NCBI RefSeq assembly: GCF_004535825.1
Contig: NZ_SGVY01000010.1
Span: 1-64,000, forward strand
Reading direction: 5' to 3'
Origin: Segatella hominis
Lineage (GTDB): Bacteria; Bacteroidota; Bacteroidia; Bacteroidales; Bacteroidaceae
Length of the DNA stretch: 64,000 bases
Both the position numbers and the translations under genes were made by a program. Shown here piece after piece: positions 61,611 through 64,000 of this stretch. How positions within the stretch are numbered: position 1 is the first letter of the stretch; each line of letters opens with the position of its first letter. The notes beneath the pieces are model-generated. The model had not been told where the DNA came from, made no database searches, and worked only from the letters and a program-made list of their open reading frames with translations.

Positions 61611-62214
61611 GATCAGAAGATTACTCGATAAGTGCTTTCCCTTACTTATTATAGCCCTTATTGTTGCCTGTACGTATGTGTATAGGCATACGAGGGAAAC
61701 CAGGAAAGAAAATGCCAGGCTCGAAAAGAACCAGGCAGCACTTGTGGATTCAGTCAGACACAGACAGACTGAGACAGGTAAGGAAGTGGCATCCGTCCAG
61801 AGTGTGACGGTGAACAATACTGAGCTGAAAGAACAGTTCCAGGATCTGAATGCTATCGTGAAGGATCTGGGTCTTAAGTTGAAACGTGTTCAACAGATCA
61901 ACAAGGCATCCAGCGAGACGAAGATCAAGGCTGCAGCAGATCTGAAAGACAGTATCATCTATGTGGATAGTTCGGCATATAAGATACAGGCGATCAGATA
62001 TTCTGATCCCTGGGTGAACGTGGAGGGGATTCTTGATAGGAAGAAGGTATCCCTGGATATTGTATCAAGAGATACCCTATACACTGTTTTACACAGAGTA
62101 CCGAAAAAATTCTTATTCTTTAAATTCGGAACGAAGTGTATAAGACAGGAGATCGTATCAAGCAATCCTCATACACGTATAACATTCGCCAGGACAGTGC
62201 TCCTGGAGAAATGA
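61600..62214 (+). CDS. Spanin-like membrane protein (DUF6549-like)
   Basis: 204 aa. N-terminal membrane anchor (FPLLIIALIVACTYVY, residues 13-28), a long coiled-coil (ETRKENARLEKNQAAL) and a beta-rich C-terminal part. It overlaps the amidase gene by 11 nt and is the last gene of the late operon. This fits an Rz-like inner-membrane spanin of Bacteroidota phages (DUF6549 by recall). Confidence 0.65.
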   Translation: MENKIRRLLDKCFPLLIIALIVACTYVYRHTRETRKENARLEKNQAALVDSVRHRQTETGKEVASVQSVTVNNTELKEQFQDLNAIVKDLGLKLKRVQQINKASSETKIKAAADLKDSIIYVDSSAYKIQAIRYSDPWVNVEGILDRKKVSLDIVSRDTLYTVLHRVPKKFLFFKFGTKCIRQEIVSSNPHTRITFARTVLLEK

Positions 62215-62244
62215 ACGCTTTTTGTGGAATAAATCTATTCGTGG

Positions 62245-62280
62245 ATCCGTTTGCCTGGGAAGGTGGACGGATTTCTTCTT
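62245..62280 (+). terminator. Terminator of the late operon
   Basis: ATCCGTTTGCCT (62245-62256) pairs with AGGTGGACGGAT (62261-62272) around a GGGA tetraloop, with three G-T pairs, and is followed by TTCTTCTT. Confidence 0.8.
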
Positions 62281-62285
62281 GAAAA

Positions 62286-62386
62286 TTTGGCTGTTTGAAA
62301 ATAAATATGTAACTTTGCACCACCGATGTAATAATCGGAACTTGCATTTGAGATCCGTACCTACATTTGGGTGCGGATTTCTTCAT
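62286..62386 (+). ncRNA. Candidate small RNA near attR
   Basis: TTTG (62286-62289) and TAACTTTGC (62310-62318), 20 nt apart, form a good promoter. About 6-8 nt after the -7 element comes a hairpin CCGAT-GTAATA-ATCGG (62323-62338), and then a second, ATCCGTACC with GGTGCGGAT (62353-62378), followed by TTTCTTCATTT. The predicted RNA is about 60 nt and ends before attR. No reading frame is present. It might be a regulatory RNA expressed in the lysogen. Confidence 0.5.
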
Positions 62387-62396
62387 TTATAGACAG

Positions 62397-62420
62397 AAGT
62401 TCTACGAATATTCCACAAAA
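62397..62420 (+). repeat. Right copy of the prophage-end direct repeat
   Basis: Matches 9342-9365 in 23 of 24 positions, in the same direction. It lies 50 nt inside attR and could be an integrase arm site. Confidence 0.7.
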
Positions 62421-62469
62421 AGTGAAGGAAATAATGTAACTCTCTGATATTCATATATCAAGATAGATC

Positions 62470-62478
62470 TTTCCTAAA
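62470..62478 (+). other. attR core (TTTCCTAAA)
   Basis: Same 9-bp core as attL at 9114-9122, at the start of the host tRNA-Arg 3' half. Confidence 0.8.
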
Positions 62479-62511
62479 CCTTTGATCCGAGTTCGATTCT
62501 CGGTGGAATCA
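62470..62511 (+). pseudogene. 3' half of host tRNA-Arg(CCU)
   Basis: Loop TTCCTAA (62471-62477), anticodon 3' stem ACCTT (62478-62482), T arm CCGAG-TTCGATT-CTCGG (62487-62503), acceptor TGGAATC (62504-62510) and discriminator A. It complements the 5' half at 9084-9122 but has no D arm or 5' acceptor strand here. Confidence 0.88.
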
Positions 62512-62547
62512 CATGGAGATAGTTGTCAGCATTCAAGCTGAATCGAT

Positions 62548-62581
62548 AAAAGGTCGCTTCCTTTCTGGAATGCGACCTTTT
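62548..62581 (+). terminator. Original terminator of the host tRNA-Arg gene
   Basis: AAAAGGTCGC with inner TTCC pairs with GGAA and GCGACCTTTT (62572-62581), followed by ATTATATC. It was cut off from its promoter by the prophage. The rest of 62582-62760 has no gene, only short repeats of the ACATTC type. Confidence 0.75.
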
Positions 62582-62760
62582 ATTATATCTTTCAGTTCCT
62601 CAAATCATTGAAATGTCCTTCATTCAAAATATTCACTTCATAGAATATCCTCTTTAGAACATTCACATTCTCTTTGGAACATTTTCTCCATCTGGTTTTC
62701 ACCAGACGGAGAAATTATTCATGTTAATTCGCTTCTATATGGTTATTGATCTGCCCAGTA

Positions 62761-64000
62761 TTACTTAACAGCAACAACCTCTGCCTCAGCAGGCTCTTCC
62801 TTAATCTTACGACCAAGAACGATATAAGCCATTGGAGAAGCAATGAAGATAGAAGACAAAGTACCGAATACAACACCCAAAATCATAGCGAATGCGAAGC
62901 TGCGGATACTGTCACCACCGAGGATGAAGATACAGAGCAACACAATCAAGGTAGAAGTTGAAGTATTGATAGTACGTGCCAATGTCTCATTGATAGAAGC
63001 ATTGAAAAGCTGCTGGCGATCACCCTTAGGATGAAGCTTCATGTTCTCACGGATACGGTCGAACACAACCACCTTATCATTGATAGAGTAACCAACCACG
63101 GTCAGGATAGCACCGATGAAGGTCTGGTCAATCTCCAATGAGAATGGTACAAGACCCCACAAGAGTGAGTAGAAACCGACAACAGTCAAAGCATCAAATG
63201 CAAGAGCGATAGTAGAACCTACAGAGAATGCTACGTTGCGGAAACGGAGCAAAATGTAGAGGAAGATTGCTATCAATGCGAAAAGCACACTGTAGATAGC
63301 ACCCATTGTAATATCCTTAGCTACAGAAGGACCTACCTTTGTACTACTGATGATAGAACCGCCCTGACGTACATCTGGATTCTTGAAAGCCTCAACATTC
63401 TGCTGAGAAACCAAACCAGCCTTCTTCAATGAGTTATAGAGGATTGTTTCAGCCTCATCATCTACTGTAGGACTGTTGCTCTCAATCATATAGTTGGTAG
63501 ATACACGGATGGTTCTTCCATCTGTACCGATAGCAATAGCACTTGTGTTGGCCTTGGTTCCATCTGCATTGACAAATGCATCACCAAGAACGGTACGGAT
63601 CTGCTCTGGTTCTACGGCATTCTCAAACTGAACTACATAGTTGCGACCACCGGTGAAGTCAATACTCTTGCTCAAGCCACGAACTACAAAGCTACCAATA
63701 AATACGACAGCTGCTACAATTGCTACAGTAAAGGTAGTCTTGTACATAGACATGAACTTGTACTTCTTGCCCTGCATCAAGTTGTGAGAAACTGGAGTAT
63801 CAAACTTGCAATGCATCCACTTGTCGTGATTCAACTTATAATCGTAAACCAAACGAGTCAAGAATACAGCAGTAAAGAATGATACAACAATACCGATAAT
63901 CCAGGTTGTAGCGAAACCACGAACAGGACCAGTACCAGTAACAAGCAGGATAACACCTGTAATCAAAGATGTCAAGTTAGAGTCGAAGATAGCAGAGAAA
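62761..64000 (-). CDS. Protein translocase SecDF, SecF part (partial)
   Basis: The frame is open to the right edge, so the N-terminal (SecD) part lies outside. Visible: SecD-end membrane segments (ATTWIIGIVVSFFTAVF), then the SecF start (SKSIDFTGGRNYVVQF), the periplasmic domain, and the SecF membrane region with LLWGLVPFSLEIDQTFIGAILTVVGYSINDKVVVFDRIREN. The fused SecD-SecF form is usual in Bacteroidota. It uses the proton gradient to help Sec-dependent export. A normal host gene. Confidence 0.92.
   Translation of the reverse strand, partial: FSAIFDSNLTSLITGVILLVTGTGPVRGFATTWIIGIVVSFFTAVFLTRLVYDYKLNHDKWMHCKFDTPVSHNLMQGKKYKFMSMYKTTFTVAIVAAVVFIGSFVVRGLSKSIDFTGGRNYVVQFENAVEPEQIRTVLGDAFVNADGTKANTSAIAIGTDGRTIRVSTNYMIESNSPTVDDEAETILYNSLKKAGLVSQQNVEAFKNPDVRQGGSIISSTKVGPSVAKDITMGAIYSVLFALIAIFLYILLRFRNVAFSVGSTIALAFDALTVVGFYSLLWGLVPFSLEIDQTFIGAILTVVGYSINDKVVVFDRIRENMKLHPKGDRQQLFNASINETLARTINTSTSTLIVLLCIFILGGDSIRSFAFAMILGVVFGTLSSIFIASPMAYIVLGRKIKEEPAEAEVVAVK

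Larger units (their letters stand above)
9114..62478. mobile_element. Complete temperate siphovirus prophage, about 53.4 kb
   Basis: Bounded by the 9-bp direct repeat TTTCCTAAA (9114-9122 and 62470-62478) in the two halves of a host tRNA-Arg gene. It contains integrase, repressor, recombination, replication, packaging, capsid, long-tail and lysis modules. The tape measure protein is 1672 aa and no sheath gene is seen, so the virion should have a long non-contractile tail. All modules look intact. It also carries a tRNA-Arg, a DGR with two targets and a reversed cassette of small genes within the head module. Confidence 0.93.

Overview
The window is a piece of a Bacteroidales chromosome, most likely Prevotella-like, carrying one complete prophage of about 53.4 kb. 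The host assignment rests on Bacteroidota-type -7 promoter elements (TAnnTTTGC) before most operons, a DUF6078-like gene, a SecD-SecF gene at the right edge and a secreted protein ending in a typical Bacteroidota lectin-like domain. Species cannot be read from the sequence.

Host left flank (1-9113): two fragments of YhcG/DUF1016-type nuclease genes, two secreted proteins, an operon pairing an EcoRI-family adenine methylase with a DUF262-HNH protein (preceded by an unusually structured RNA-like leader), a DUF6078-like gene, an endonuclease/exonuclease/phosphatase protein and the first half of a tRNA-Arg gene. Host right flank (62479-64000): the second half of that tRNA, its terminator and the SecF end of secDF.

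Prophage (9114-62478): it sits inside the anticodon loop of a host tRNA-Arg(CCU) gene, splits it, and brings an intact tRNA-Arg(CCU) just inside its left end. Layout: tRNA and tyrosine integrase; an array of TTTTGCTTAAGCAAAA palindromes; a leftward lysogeny operon with an S24-type repressor; a rightward early operon (HTH protein, SbcC-like ATPase, RecT, metallo-beta-lactamase fold protein, replication initiator, DnaC-like loader, MazG-like protein, many small genes, RuvC-like resolvase, ParB-DUF4417 protein); terminase, portal and MuF-like protein; a reversed ten-gene cassette of small unknowns; then scaffold, capsid, connectors, siphovirus tail, receptor-binding module and lysis genes.

The most interesting element is a diversity-generating retroelement (DGR). 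A reverse transcriptase (58492-59727) and one 109-nt template repeat (58287-58395) serve two variable repeats. One is at the end of a tail-tip adhesin (56795-58150). The other lies about 40 kb away, in a 194-aa protein encoded in the early replication operon (18007-18591). All 24 template/variable differences fall on template adenines, so both targets have been rewritten. Diversification of a non-structural early protein is unexpected and is the best candidate for new biology here.

Three copies of a 19-bp operator, ATGCGTATnnnATACGCAT, sit just upstream of the promoters for the ParB-like operon, the capsid/tail operon and the adhesin/DGR/lysis operon. One phage regulator probably controls all three.
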